From Ceratotherium simum simum (lineage: Eukaryota > Chordata > Mammalia > Perissodactyla > Rhinocerotidae): a stretch of DNA of 64,000 nucleotides. The notes under the pieces are model-generated. The model was not told where the DNA came from. It made no database searches and worked only from the letters and a program-made list of their open reading frames with translations. Of the stretch, positions 44,661 through 55,500 are shown piece by piece; positions within the stretch are counted from its first letter, which is position 1; each line of letters begins with the position of its first letter. The DNA is taken from contig NW_004454178.1 of the NCBI RefSeq assembly GCF_000283155.1, forward strand, positions 10,370,509-10,434,508. Direction: 5' to 3'. A program made the translations under genes and the position numbers.

Positions 44661-44799
44661 CTCTAAATCAATGATTATTATATGGCACTGTGTCCCAAAG
44701 AGGAGGCACACTTAGTCCAGGAACCAAAGAGTGGAAGTAAGAGTGGCCCTACTATCATCACACTCAGTGATTCCTTGGCGAATTTCTTGCTCCCACAAC

Positions 44800-45260
44800 T
44801 CTAGGCTCTGTAGGTTTTGAAATTCCTGAGTCACAGAGGTGGAGCACTTCTACCAGGTGACAGAGAGTGTGTCCCATTAAACTTAACACTATGGCTGCCA
44901 ATCAATCACTTTAAGATCCTCGTGCCAAAAGGCCAGCAGGCAAGGAACAGAGTCACCAGCCTGGTGGGGATAACCAACCCTGACTATCCAAAAAAGGTAA
45001 GACTATTGTTACAAATGAGAGCAGGGAAGAATTTGTTTGGCACTGGATGACCCACTGGGGAGTGACTTGGCACACCCTTACCCATTTTCACAGTACTTGG
45101 ACAAATGTCCAGGCATGAGAAGGGCATGTTAACAGGAGCTCGGAACCCTCAAGGATGAGAGTCTGGTTTACTCCACCAGGTAAGTTACCAAGACCAAAAG
45201 AGGTACCAATCAAGGATGAGAGGCATCTAGAATGGGTGGTAAGGAGGGAGAAGAGGAGTA
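44800..45260 (+). pseudogene. ERVL dUTPase remnant
   Basis: ERVL elements carry a dUTPase after the integrase. Codons 44967-44987 read GITNPDY, matching the dUTPase motif that contacts the nucleotide, and are preceded by ILVPKGQQA. Downstream, in another frame, 45155-45196 encodes MRVWFTPPGKLPRP, and TEWVV-like text follows (LEWVVR). The two parts are out of frame with stops between. Confidence 0.75.
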
Positions 45261-45303
45261 CTGGTTGCAGTTCAAAAACCAGCTGCAGTTGTGGGGCTGT
45301 AGT

Positions 45304-45846
45304 TTGTCCCATTAACCTGCCAATTCTAAGTTTCTCTACGAAAAGAGACCATTCCTATTTGGGAACAGCCATTTTTAGATAGGATGAGCTCTCTCTAAGA
45401 GGCAAATGCATGCAAAGAATAGAATGTAGTAAATGCTGTGCTACGCCACCCAATTCCTCTTCAGAACCAAGGACTCATTCTCCAGTTTGCAGGAAGGTTA
45501 GCCACTGATGGTCCACTCGGAGTCTCTCTTCAGGAATTGTTCTCCACTTGAGGGAAGTTGTTTTGTCCATGGAGGCAAACCACATCCATAGACTGGTTGA
45601 TGTGGGGGCTACAGAACCCAGGACATTTGCCTTAGGTGGAACGATTCGGAAGGACCATTCCACCCCCAGAGCTCCTCATAGGATGGCCTGAGTTCTCTCT
45701 TGCAACTGGATCACAGTTCAACCTCTCCCTCTGCCGGGTCCTGCTTCCTTCACCCCTCGTCAGTGCTATTCATGAGTGCACTCCCCAATAAACCTTCTCC
45801 ATGCAAATATCTTAGTCTGTTTCCCAGGGAACCCAGCCTATGATGG
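45304..45846 (+). mobile_element. 3' LTR of the ERVL-class provirus
   Basis: It begins near tgtcccattaacctgccaat shortly after the dUTPase and ends near ccagggaacccagcctatga. It contains caataaaccttctccatgca with the aataaa signal. Only the last 120-150 bases align readily with the 5' LTR, so the two ends have diverged or the 5' LTR is partly lost. Confidence 0.6.
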
Positions 45847-48800
45847 CTAGTAAAAGGAACTTTAAAATGTGTTTGGAAGAAACCTTTGGAGGTATACTGG
45901 TGTTAGTCATCTCTGTTCTAAGTGAGTGCGAGTAACGAATCCCCTCCAGTTAAAGGAAAAACTGGATGAAGTGAAGCAAAAACTGTGACATGAAATGCGA
46001 TTCCAATTAAAGTTAAAATGATATGTTACTTTCAGGATAATACCTTCATTTGATCATAAAGAGAGAAGAATATAATTTTTTAGAATGGAAAACCAGCTCT
46101 CCCCCTCAAAAGTAAAAGTTGAATAGCCATTAAAGAACCTCACCCACCAGAAGTGAACTCTAGAGGACAGAGATTGAGGGGCTCTGATGGTAAATGTGTG
46201 GTCCCAAGGGACCCAAAGCTTTGCCAGAATCTGTCCCTTCGCCCCAAACACCTAGATTTCTCTATGGGTAATTACTCCTCTGCCACTGGGTGTTTGTTCT
46301 AGGAAGAAGAGAGGTTCCCAAAACCTGCCTCTCAACACCCCCAACATCAGGTGGCAGATCCTTCTGTAGATGAGGAGAAAACTTAGCCCTTAGACATTTG
46401 GTTGATGGTGTAATCTATGATAGACAGCAACATATACGTTATCAGAAGATTATAGTTATCTGTGCTTACCTATGTGGACTTCTAAATTTCAAAGACTTAA
46501 AAAAATAAACAACTAAAATTGTTCTGCATATATTGAATCTGAGGTCTAGAAGGACCTGGGGTCCAGCACTCTGAACACAGACACATCCCAGACTAATAAG
46601 GAACCTGGATGATGCAGAAGATGGGACCCAGCCACCATAGAGCCTGAGGCAATCTCTGGGCATTGAATACATGCCTGATGACAGCTTGTTTGCTTGTCAT
46701 TTGTCTCTTTCTCAAAAAAGAATGAAAAATGTGCAAAACTGCTTTTGGTTTCTGTTTTTGTAATTGTTTGCAAGCCGGCTAAATGGTAATTTACTGTATT
46801 TTAATTTCTCTTTGGAGATGATATAGCTTCTTTAAAACATTTTCTACATTTTTCGTCATGTGTTGTCTAATACTAAGAAATAATGCACATACCCAAGTCT
46901 GCATTTTCATCACATTAGGGACCACTAGAAGAGTCTATTTCCTGAAGAAAGGGGCAAAGATGGAGAGTAGGCAGAATGTGCTAAGAAACATGTTCCAGAG
47001 TATGTTTCACCCACACAAATGGGAGTGGAATAAATGTTTTCTACCACAGAAGCAGCTAGCACAGTTTTATCTTGATCCACTCCACCTCCAGGCTTCCAAG
47101 TTCCACAACTGAGAAAAGAGGATTTACAGTCTTTTTAATATGGATTTTAGATAGAGTTGGGTTATTTTTAAGTTTAATGATGACATCTGGCCCAGGGACC
47201 TTAGACACCAATATTGTCAAATGACTTCCTTCCTTCTTTGGTTTCTATATTCAGCACCCATCATAGGTAAGCTGCGGATGAATATAGTAAATGACAATCT
47301 AGGTAATTCCACATAGACTCTACTTCACGTGAGCATCAAAGATACAGAGATATGGTATGGAAGCTGCTTTCACCTTTATGGGTGTCATGGGAGCAAAAAT
47401 AATCTCATAGGATCTCTACCAGGATGGTTTTTAAAAATTGATTTTAAAATAATATTTCTGCCTTCTTGAGGTTAGCTTATATCCTGTGATGATCAGAATC
47501 ATTTCACATCTATCATGATTAAATTTTAACGTTAGATGCTGTAATAGGTCTGTGCGTCTGATTTTTCTATCCCTGGCTCTAGTTATATATACCTATAGCT
47601 GGAACCACAGTCCCTGCAGCTTTCCAGAAAGAAACAGGAATGTTTTGCATATAAAGAGTTTCCAAAACGCTGCCCCTCTTAGCTTAGAGAAAGAAGACTG
47701 TCTCTCTAGTATCAGACCACTTCTAGAACCAGTACAAAATGGATACTATCAGAGGAACTGTACTGACCAGAAAGAGAGAGAGGAATTAGGTTTCCTCTTG
47801 TTTTTTATGAATTTCATGAGCCTATCTAAGTAGGGTAATCCAGATGGTTTATCAGGATACTTCTTTACAAATAATTTGTGACTAAATCCCAATTTATAAA
47901 TAAGGTAGAAGTTGACCCTCAAGATTGATGCTAGGGTGGGATGCTCACAGCTCCACACTGCAACTCCCCATCTTCTTCCTCTTTCCAGGTTGTTTCTGAT
48001 GCTGTTACTCAATATTTTCAGGCACTGCAGAACTCTGGAAAACTGTTTAGAAAAGTCTTCTCTAATTAAATAATAATATCATACGTTTGTAGTCCTAATT
48101 GCTGTATTCTGTGAAAAGTTTAGACAGAGGGAGCCTCCTGGGAGGTGTGACTTGAGAAGTGCCAATGATTTTCTGCCTCCTGGGACTCTGCTAGGTACCC
48201 TTCCTCCTTTTCTTTGGGTTAAGGCGCTATTTATGTTATGGATCCCTGATGGGGGGGGGACTTTATCTGAAAGGATCACCATATTCCTTCAGAATCCATC
48301 ATTACATGCTGAGTGGGGATTTTTCCATGATGACACAGAGCTGGGATAAACCAGTTCCACCAGCACAGCTGGGTGTAGATGAGAGGTCCTTTTTAGGTCA
48401 TGACTTTGTGAGGTCAGACATTGGACAGAGAGATGTTGATGTGGAGAGAGGCATGAGGAAATAGCTTAAACAGGAGATACTGTCCAGTGCAGCAGATTAT
48501 GCAGCTGTGATGGGCCAGCCCGTGCAACCACACGGCAAAGGAACAATTGGGCATTTCTACTAGTGAAGAAATGGAAGACAATGGCCATACAGAAAAGAAA
48601 GATAGTGGCGCATAGACCAGGCCCTGTGTTACGATTTTGCTGAGGACTAGCTGGCTGTCATTTCCAAGTCCCGAATAGAATTAACGGACATTAGTGAGAT
48701 AATTTGTTACTGGCCCCTGAATAGTATGGTATTGTGTGGTACTGTGGGCAAGTATGAATGAGAAGAAGCTCTCCTAAATATGCAGAAGGAGGTTGGATGA

Positions 48801-49090
48801 CATCACAGATAGTTAATCAAAAATTTCAAGCTACAGATTTATTAGATTTGGGGTAAGGGCACTTCTTTTGAATCCTGTTTCAATATTCTATCTTTAGTCC
48901 TTAAAAATAGTTATCAAATTTGTTTCCTTGTGTCTGCCTTTATTGATTACAAATGTTCCCAAATGTCAAGACCATGGAAAATGGTAACAAACTCTCAATT
49001 CCTCATGTTAACAAGCACCACATTTGCTCCAAAAGATGGTGAAGAATAGGAAAAAAAAGAATCAGCACACAGATGATTTAAATCATGTCG
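45847..49090. other. unique sequence, no gene seen
   Basis: Three kilobases hold no recognised repeat or exon. Short low-complexity spots include a run of nine or more G's near 48249-48259. Frames of up to 93 codons have no motif. Confidence 0.4.
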
Positions 49091-49640
49091 TTTATAAAGA
49101 CGTAGAGAAACAGACTTCGGTTAGGGCGCAATCTGCTTGGATTTGAGTGTAATTTAAAGATGGACACTTTTTCTACAGGGTTGGCATTTTGTCTTCCTGA
49201 AGCCAGAATAGATTCCATCCAGATGCTTCATGTTTTTGCCCTGAGAGCAAACATTTACATGGGAACCGAGCTGGAGGAGCTGAACAAAGCAATCTTATAC
49301 ATTCTAAATTTGGGTGATTGCATCATTGAAGTCCTAACCATACTAAGAGTCAAACCCAGCTTTTATTTTTATTGAGCATTTGCAACTAATTCCCACTGAT
49401 CAAAGACAATTTAGTCTCTCTTTTTTTCAATGTTCTCTTTGGCAAATAAATCGTACTCTGTAAGGATGGCATGGGAACCATTCCGCTTTCCAGCAGCCGC
49501 ACAATTCCACTGTTGCGAGGGGAAAGAGGAATGGGGAAAGGCAGTGCATTTGGGGAATTCATTAAGCGGCTGAATTCATTAAATGCTGGAAGGAGATAAT
49601 TTAGACCTTTTTTGTTAATACAATAATTTGCAACTGTATA
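49091..49640. other. candidate conserved non-coding element
   Basis: Repeat-free sequence with sharp, non-random-looking stretches (ccattccgctttccagcagc, attcattaagcggctgaatt, cctttttttgttaatacaat). A 71-codon plus-strand frame (49160-49375) contains YMGTELEELNKAILYILNLG. It has no known motif and no splice context. Confidence 0.25.
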
Positions 49641-50494
49641 ATTATCAGGGTTGGCTTTAGTCTGGGACCAAATTTCATATTTATACTTAAATGAAAATTA
49701 TCAACCACTTATACTGAGAAAATATGAGCTTCTAGGTTGAGGTTATTGGTAAGATGTGGGGTTTCAGAATCCCCACTTTGCTTCTTTCTAATTAGGTTTT
49801 ACAGTCTGGGGGGGTGGGCAAAGGAGGGAGGTGTGACCCAAGGTGGAGACGGTGCCTGTGTAAGGCAGGAAACTGAAGTAGAAGCTTTGAGCTTGAGGCT
49901 GCAGCAAAGAAGCTCAGGTCTTATTCCTGACCATCTCAGGTCTTTCATTTCTTTAGCTGTAAGATAATGAAGCCACTAACATTATGGTGAGTCCAGGAGC
50001 AGATCCATATTTTTAAGGGTCCAGAACTTATACAATTTGGGAGGCTCTCTTTAAGAAAATGAATATATATATTATAAATTCTACGTTGGGTCTAAGGCAT
50101 TGGAATGGGCCATTGCAATTAAAGGGCCCTGAAGCTTAAGCTTTGCTAACTTCATGATAAATCCACCTCTAGGTGTGTTAATGTAACTGGGAGAAGGAAC
50201 AGCGACTCTCCCAGGTTGCCCTGATAATCCATAAAAGAGCTGCCATTTGCGTTGGCGGGGTTGCCTTTCAGAGGGAGGTAGTAAGGTCTTCTCTAGGACT
50301 TGAGAGGATAGAAGCAGGATATTGCTATCTGCTGAAAACTGAAGGTTATTGACAGGAGTTTTAAGGTGTTGTCCCATCATGAACCTCCGCTGATAAGGCA
50401 CCCTCTGTTTTATAAACATGGTTACACCTAGGTGCAAATTCCCTGGGTGGGGATGATATGTTTGAACTCCTATGTTTCAGACAGACAGTCATAA
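49641..50494. other. unique sequence, no gene seen
   Basis: No firm repeat is seen. The 49975-50080 stretch (ggtccagaacttatacaatt) may be a remnant of an old repeat of unknown family. Confidence 0.35.
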
Positions 50495-50645
50495 GCTATA
50501 GCATGCAATTCTCACAGCTGCCTTGGGAATATTTTCAACTCCATTTTGTAGATGCTGACTTGATCAACATCACCGAGTCAGCAAGGAAATGAGGAGTTAA
50601 GCTTGGGTGTACCTAGCCCTGAAGTCCACACTGTGCTCACCCACT
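50495..50645 (-). mobile_element. MIR SINE, reverse
   Basis: caactccattttgtagatgc, atcaacatcaccgagtcagc, aaggaaatgaggagttaagc and tgaagtccacactgtgctca match reverse MIR with substitutions. Confidence 0.72.
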
Positions 50646-51145
50646 CCTCACTGAAGAGTGCTTAGGGGCTGCAGCCTGTGGAGTTTCCATAGGTGATTTG
50701 AACTTTCTGTGTGGTCTCACTGGTAAGCTGTCCAGCCAGCCAAAGTGCCACCCCACCTCTTGAGAAGATGACCCAGACACACTTCCACCATGGAGGGCTG
50801 TGCCCTCCCTTCTGGTTTGACAGCTGGTCAGTGGAATAAAAATATTTACTCTGCTTTGGGCTTAGTGAAGTCCTGACCTGGAAAGATGTCAACTTAAAAC
50901 GAAATAATTTTCATTCCTTGGGTTTGTAAATAACCAGAAAGTGGTTATATTTACTTTCTTGTAGGGATATATTCTAGAATATACACTCATTCTGATGCTG
51001 TTTAGAAAGAGTCCATTTCATGGACTTCCAAACAGGTGAGATTCTCTGGATAATAATTATTAGTCTTGGGCCTCATCAGACATGGATCTTGCACGAGGAG
51101 AAGGAGAAATATTACTAAGAAGAGAGACAAAAGATTCTAACTCAA
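50646..51145. other. unique sequence, no gene seen
   Basis: No repeat or exon is recognised. Confidence 0.4.
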
Positions 51146-51370
51146 TATAGGGCCCTTTTCTTTTCTTTTTGGTGAGAAAGATTGGCCTTGAGCTAACATC
51201 TGTGCCAATCTTCCTCTATTTTGTATATGAGATGCCGCCACAGCATGGCTTGATGAGCGGTGTGTAGGTCCATGCCCGGGATCCAAACCCGTGAACCCTG
51301 GGCCGTTGAAGTGGAGCATGTGAACTTAATGACTATGCCACCAGGGCATAGTCATTATAGGGCTCTTTTA
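51146..51370 (-). repeat. target-site duplication pair of the 51.2-kb ERE
   Basis: tatagggcccttttc at 51146-51160 recurs as tatagggctctttta at 51356-51370, two mismatches in 15. Confidence 0.85.
51161..51357 (-). mobile_element. ERE SINE with snap-back head
   Basis: Reverse single-module ERE (ggtgagaaagattggccttg, ctaacatctgtgccaatctt, agcatggcttgatgagcggt). Where the usual head end (…ggccagcccc) should stand, the sequence instead folds back. The arms 51327-51339 and 51345-51357 are perfect 13-bp inverted copies around a 5-base loop. The target duplication begins within two bases of the right arm, so the hairpin belongs to the insertion itself. Confidence 0.93.
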
Positions 51371-51825
51371 TAAAGAAATCCTCCTTTTCCACAGTCTCTG
51401 TGTCTTTTCTTCTCTGCTATGCCCCACCCTCTTCAACTATCACACACACATCCTTCTCATAGGTAGTAATAAAAAAGTCAACCAGGATCCAACAGCATTT
51501 GGATGCTTACGTTTCTTAAAAACCTCCTCAAACCCTTGGGCAGGAATAGAGTTCTCTTTCTCACAGATTAGTCTCTACCAATTTCGTATTTAGAAATGTG
51601 ATCTTTTGAGACCAGTGTGTGTCTGTTATGCTCTGGATCCACAGTGACTGAATACCTATTTCTTTTTTGAAACCATTAAGACTGGTGGTTACTTCCCCCA
51701 AAGGTGGGACATGTCTGAAGGCAATTAAGGGGAGGCTTTTGTTGTGAAGCCTTCTGGAAAAGGGGCAGCTGTGGCTCCATCAAAGCTTTCCAGCCTGGTA
51801 ATGAAACCAAACTCACTCCCCTTCT
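51371..51825. other. unique sequence, no gene seen
   Basis: No repeat or exon is recognised. Confidence 0.4.
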
Positions 51826-52445
51826 TGTGACTGCTCTTAGAAGCTTGGAAACAATAACTGTGCTGGTGCAGGCTCGGAATACATTGAAATAGGCCTGTCA
51901 AGTGTCAGTTTATACAGGAGGTGATGGAGTATGCGCTGACATCATGTAATCAAAAGGAAAAAATTACACCGTGTGTCTTGCCTGGGAAAAATAGACTGCA
52001 ACGTAGCAAGTTGTATTTCATGCTCCCTGCCCAGAGCCACAATTCCTTCCTTTATTTACTCATAGAGCGCCTATTTAACTACATGGTGGTGGTTTACAAA
52101 TAATCAAAGTGTGGGGCTGTTTCACGCGTTTTTAAAGACATCAGCTCTGGTGGATCAGATAAAATCCAACCCACCTCAGCAGGAACTAACTTGTTTAAGA
52201 AAACCAGCTGTCAACAGGAAAGAGAAACTCAGAGGGCTCACCAAGTTAATCATGCTTTTGACAGACCCTGAGAAATTCGCTGCTTGATTTTTTAGTGACA
52301 TGTTGGGCAAATGCAGAAAGGCAGCGCCTTCCATCAACTGGGAATCAATTATGAAGTTGATTGGGGTGATTGTTTTTCAAATTACTCAAACAGATCGAGG
52401 TTCAGGGAATGGCAGAAAATTTAAGGTCTTCCCAGAGGAGCACGT
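51826..52445. other. candidate conserved non-coding element
   Basis: Repeat-free sequence with TAAT/ATTA and GATA-type motifs: gtgatggagtatgcgctgac, catcatgtaatcaaaaggaa, ctggtggatcagataaaatc and caattatgaagttgattggg. The composition is typical of deeply conserved enhancers. It is not provable here. Confidence 0.25.
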
Positions 52446-53464
52446 GGTGTAGAGAAAAGGGAAAGGGAGTTTAGAGCAGGCACGAAGGGCTGGGAAAACC
52501 TAGATTCTCTCCCTCTGACTCTGGGCTGAACAGCGTCCCCACCTCACCTGTCTCTCTGAAGACGTTCATCTTCTGGTGGCTACCATTGAGTTTTCTCCTC
52601 GGGGGTTACCTGGCAGGATCACAGGCAAAACTCTTAGAGAAATCCCCTCTCTTCCTTTGCCCTACCCTGGGACTTCCAGCCTCTCCTGGAAAAACCTTTT
52701 CTGAATTATTATTAATTTCAGAAGTGCAATGCAAATGCCAAATACATACAACATGGGATGGTGCTGATATTGTTTCTAATCATTTTTCACCCGTCTTGAA
52801 ATTTACAAGGTCTTTGTTTTGTAAGTCCCCAATATTATCAGCTTGGTGTTAGATTGCCTAAGAATCAGCATTGTCCTGGAAGGAATTTTGAAAGCAAACC
52901 CCCTTGGTCAGCACCAAGGGGTGTTTTTATATCATAGATATATTTTATTAATAGTTTAATTGTGAAATATAACATACCTACCAAAAATGGGTAAGATAAT
53001 GCTATAGACATTTTCTTAGGTAATTCAGAAAGCTCTCTGGCAAGAAGGTTCGATAGAGTCGTAACACATGTACCAACGAAGAGCTATTTTGTATTTTGTT
53101 TTATTCAGTGGAGGGGAAGGTTGGTAGAAAGAGTCCACGGAAAGATATAATTTTGACTTTTATGATCTGCTCTGTGAGTGAATATCAAGCATGGTATTTC
53201 CCAAATTTGTTAGATGTTGCTCAGTAAATCAGGATTGGCTGGATTTTCATCTAGGAAGGGAACTAGACCAAAGTCACAGCCAAACACAGCAACAGGACAG
53301 GCTATCTCTCACTGCACAGTCCTCATGTGGAAAACCAACTTGAACAGAAGGTTTATTAAGTCAAAGAGAAGTTTCAGAAAATGATGAGAAACAAGGTGAA
53401 TATGTTATGGTTCAAAGGTTTGCATTAAAAAAAGTTAAATAGGAACATTTAGTGGGATGCAATA
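52446..53464. other. unique sequence, no gene seen
   Basis: An 88-codon frame (52586-52852) has no motif. No repeat is recognised. Confidence 0.4.
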
Positions 53465-53618
53465 ATAGTGTGCCATTTGAGGTCATATATTTGGGGTCAG
53501 AATGCTTGATTTAGAATCCATGTCCTACCACTTTCTAGCTGCATGACGTTGGGTGACCAGTTTATTATCCAAGCCTTATTTTCCTTAGCTGTCAAATGTG
53601 GGTAGTAATACACATATT
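53465..53618 (+). mobile_element. MIR SINE, 5' part (split by an ERE)
   Basis: ggtcagaatgcttgatttag, ccaccactttctagctgcat-type core (ctaccactttctagctgcat), gacgttgggtgaccagttta and ttttccttagctgtcaaatg match MIR. The matching 3' part resumes after the ERE. Confidence 0.88.
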
Positions 53619-53629
53619 AAGAAATGTTA

Positions 53630-53935
53630 GAGCCCGCCCTGTGGCTTAGCGGTTGGGTGCTTGCGCTCTGCTGCTGGCTGCCCGGGTTTGGATCCTGGGC
53701 ACGCACCGACGCATCGCTTCTCCGGCCATGCTGAGGCCACGTCCCACATACAGCAACTAGAAGGCTGTGCAACTATGACATACAACTATCTACTGGTGCT
53801 TCGGGGAAAAAAAAAAAAGGAGGAGGATTGGCAACAGATGTTAGCTCAGAGCCAGTCTTCCTCAGCAAAAAGAGAAGGATTAGCATGGATGTTAGCTCAG
53901 GACTGATCTTCCTCACAAAAAAAATAAATAAATAA
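53630..53935 (+). mobile_element. ERE SINE, long subtype (ERE2-like)
   Basis: Forward element from agcccgccctgtggcttagc with the long-subtype block (acgtcccacatacagcaact, gtgcaactatgacatacaac), two 'gatgttagctcag' modules and an (AAAT)n tail. The target duplication aagaaatgtta is at 53619-53629 and 53936-53946. It splits a MIR. Confidence 0.95.
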
Positions 53936-53945
53936 AAGAAATGTT

Positions 53946-53968
53946 ACATGTAGGGAGTCCCTACATGT
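53946..53968. repeat. perfect 11-bp-arm palindrome
   Basis: acatgtaggga and its exact inverse tccctacatgt flank a single G. It starts at the last base of the ERE target duplication and lies inside the MIR 3' part. The 9-mer tgttacatg also occurs on both sides. Confidence 0.9.
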
Positions 53969-54040
53969 TACATGTGTAAAGTCTTAACACAGTGGCTGGC
54001 GCATAGTAAAAACTCAATAAACGTAAGTTGCTTCTGCTGC
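53969..54040 (+). mobile_element. MIR SINE, 3' part
   Basis: tgtgtaaagtcttaacacag, tggctggcgcatagtaaaaa and ctcaataaacgtaagttgct form the MIR tail of the element split by the ERE. Confidence 0.88.
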
Positions 54041-54977
54041 TACTACTGTGGGGCTTCTCGGAGCCTGCAGTATGCTAATGAGCGCTATGAGTTTGTAGAA
54101 GAGGCTTGTATAGTTCAGCCTGTCCAAAATACTTAACCACCAATCCTTTTTCCATAGAACATCTGGCTGGATTCGTGTTTTTTGGCACATCACTTAGAAA
54201 ATATTGTGACGGACATATCCCCGCGAGATCCTGGCTTATATTCTTTAACATTTGACAGAGAAATTCCTCTCACTTCTCTCTACTTACTCAAATCTATGCG
54301 TTCTGTTCAGCTCATCTCCAGTCCTTTCTCCAAGAGTCTACCCTCACCTCCCCCACCAGCACTCAACTCCTTTCTCTTAATTCAGGTGGCCCAGGTCACT
54401 TGCATGGTATTGTTGCTTGGACTTTTGGTCTTGGTATCTTCGTCACAGTTTTGATAGATTTCTTATCACACTCAACTTGTCTTCTTTGATTTTATTTTAC
54501 ATAGTAAGTCCTCAACTTAGCAACCTGTCATTCACCATTAGATCTCCTGTGCTCACTCAAGACCTATCAGCATGGGTTCGGTAAACAGTTGAAGCCTCGA
54601 ACTGGAGCTTGATTCCCCCTGCAGGTAAGTGTGGAGCCTCACTCATCACCCTCCCCAACTTGTTCCGGAGCCAGTGTTGTTAGTCCAGCTGTGTTAAGTT
54701 ATCCACTCCTTCTGATGTCTTTTCCTGCATCACAGGACAATATCTACTGGTTTTGCTGAGACTGTATTACCGTTTTTATTACATTTCTTTTCTCTGAAGT
54801 CAATATTTCATTCTTTGTCTTGGTAATGTATTTTTCTCTCTTTAAACAATTTTAATTTTTTTTTTTATATTACCTAGTGAGAGTTTTGTTTAACCACATC
54901 TTATTGACCATTATTTGATCTACTGTGCTTAAAAATTACGCCTGTTGGTGGAGAGCTAGTTACAAGAATAGATGTAG
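54041..54977. other. unique sequence, no gene seen
   Basis: Pyrimidine-rich stretches lie at 54280-54400. A 90-codon frame there has no motif. No repeat is firmly recognised. Confidence 0.35.
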
Positions 54978-55206
54978 TATAGTTCACTGAAGATATTCAG
55001 AGCACAGGCTCTTGAATTAAGATAATCTGGCTTTAGCTCCATCGTTTACTAGCTGTGTGACCTTGGGCAAATTAATTAAACTCTCTCTACTGCAGTTTCT
55101 CCCTGTATAAAACGGGCTACCTCATAGGGTTGCTGTCACTATTAAATAAGACAATGAAATTTATCTTTCAGCACAGTGCTTTGCACCAAATAAGGCTCAT
55201 AAACGT
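54978..55206 (+). mobile_element. MIR SINE, nearly full length
   Basis: gagcacaggctcttgaatta, the highly conserved core tactagctgtgtgaccttgg, ctgtataaaacgggctacct, catagggttgctgtcactat and cagcacagtgctttgcacca cover almost the whole MIR. It is the best MIR in the window. Confidence 0.95.
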
Positions 55207-55259
55207 TGTCCAGAGTTGAGACACATTCTCTGCTTTCTTGAGTCTCGCCACCTAGAACA

Positions 55260-55500
55260 GAAGCAGAGGAACTTTTGAAGGAAGAAGACTTTGAGCAGGA
55301 ATTGCTGATGTAGAAGGGAGAATTGGAAAGACTGGCTCTACTGGGGGTAGAGTGAGAGATGAGGTTGGCATAACAGATTGCAGACAAATAGTGGAGGATT
55401 TCAAATCCCAAAGTGTGGAATTTTGTCAGCAATGGGAAGTCATTGAACATTTTTAAACAAAATTGTAATGCTTTCAGCCCTGTGTTTCAGGAAGTTAACT
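55260..55500 (+). repeat. ancient repeat of unassigned family (tentative)
   Basis: tcagcaatgggaagtcattg, aacatttttaaacaaaattg and the text before it resemble a common mammalian repeat whose consensus reads like 'aatggggagccattgaagg attttaagcaggg'. The family and ends are not assigned. Confidence 0.4.

Larger units (their letters stand above)
40117..45303 (+). pseudogene. ERVL-class endogenous retrovirus, decayed internal region (nested)
   Basis: This is the remains of a class III (ERVL-like) provirus on the plus strand. Internal sequence is found at 40117-40361, 40771-41315 and 42572-45303, and is interrupted by a reverse MaLR LTR, a reverse second LTR, a forward MaLR LTR and an ERE. Coding remnants in order are gag-like sequence, protease (about 43440-43560), RT/RNase H (about 44075-44190), integrase (about 44330-44660) and dUTPase (about 44800-45260). 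The segments lie in different frames with stops between them, and most of the reverse transcriptase is missing. It cannot produce virus. ERVL elements are old and lack env, and none is seen here. Confidence 0.78.

Noticed and set aside
51327..51357. Hairpin as a transcription terminator or microRNA precursor
   Set aside because: The stem is only 13 bp with a 5-base loop, too short for a microRNA, and it sits inside a SINE insertion with target duplication, which explains it better.
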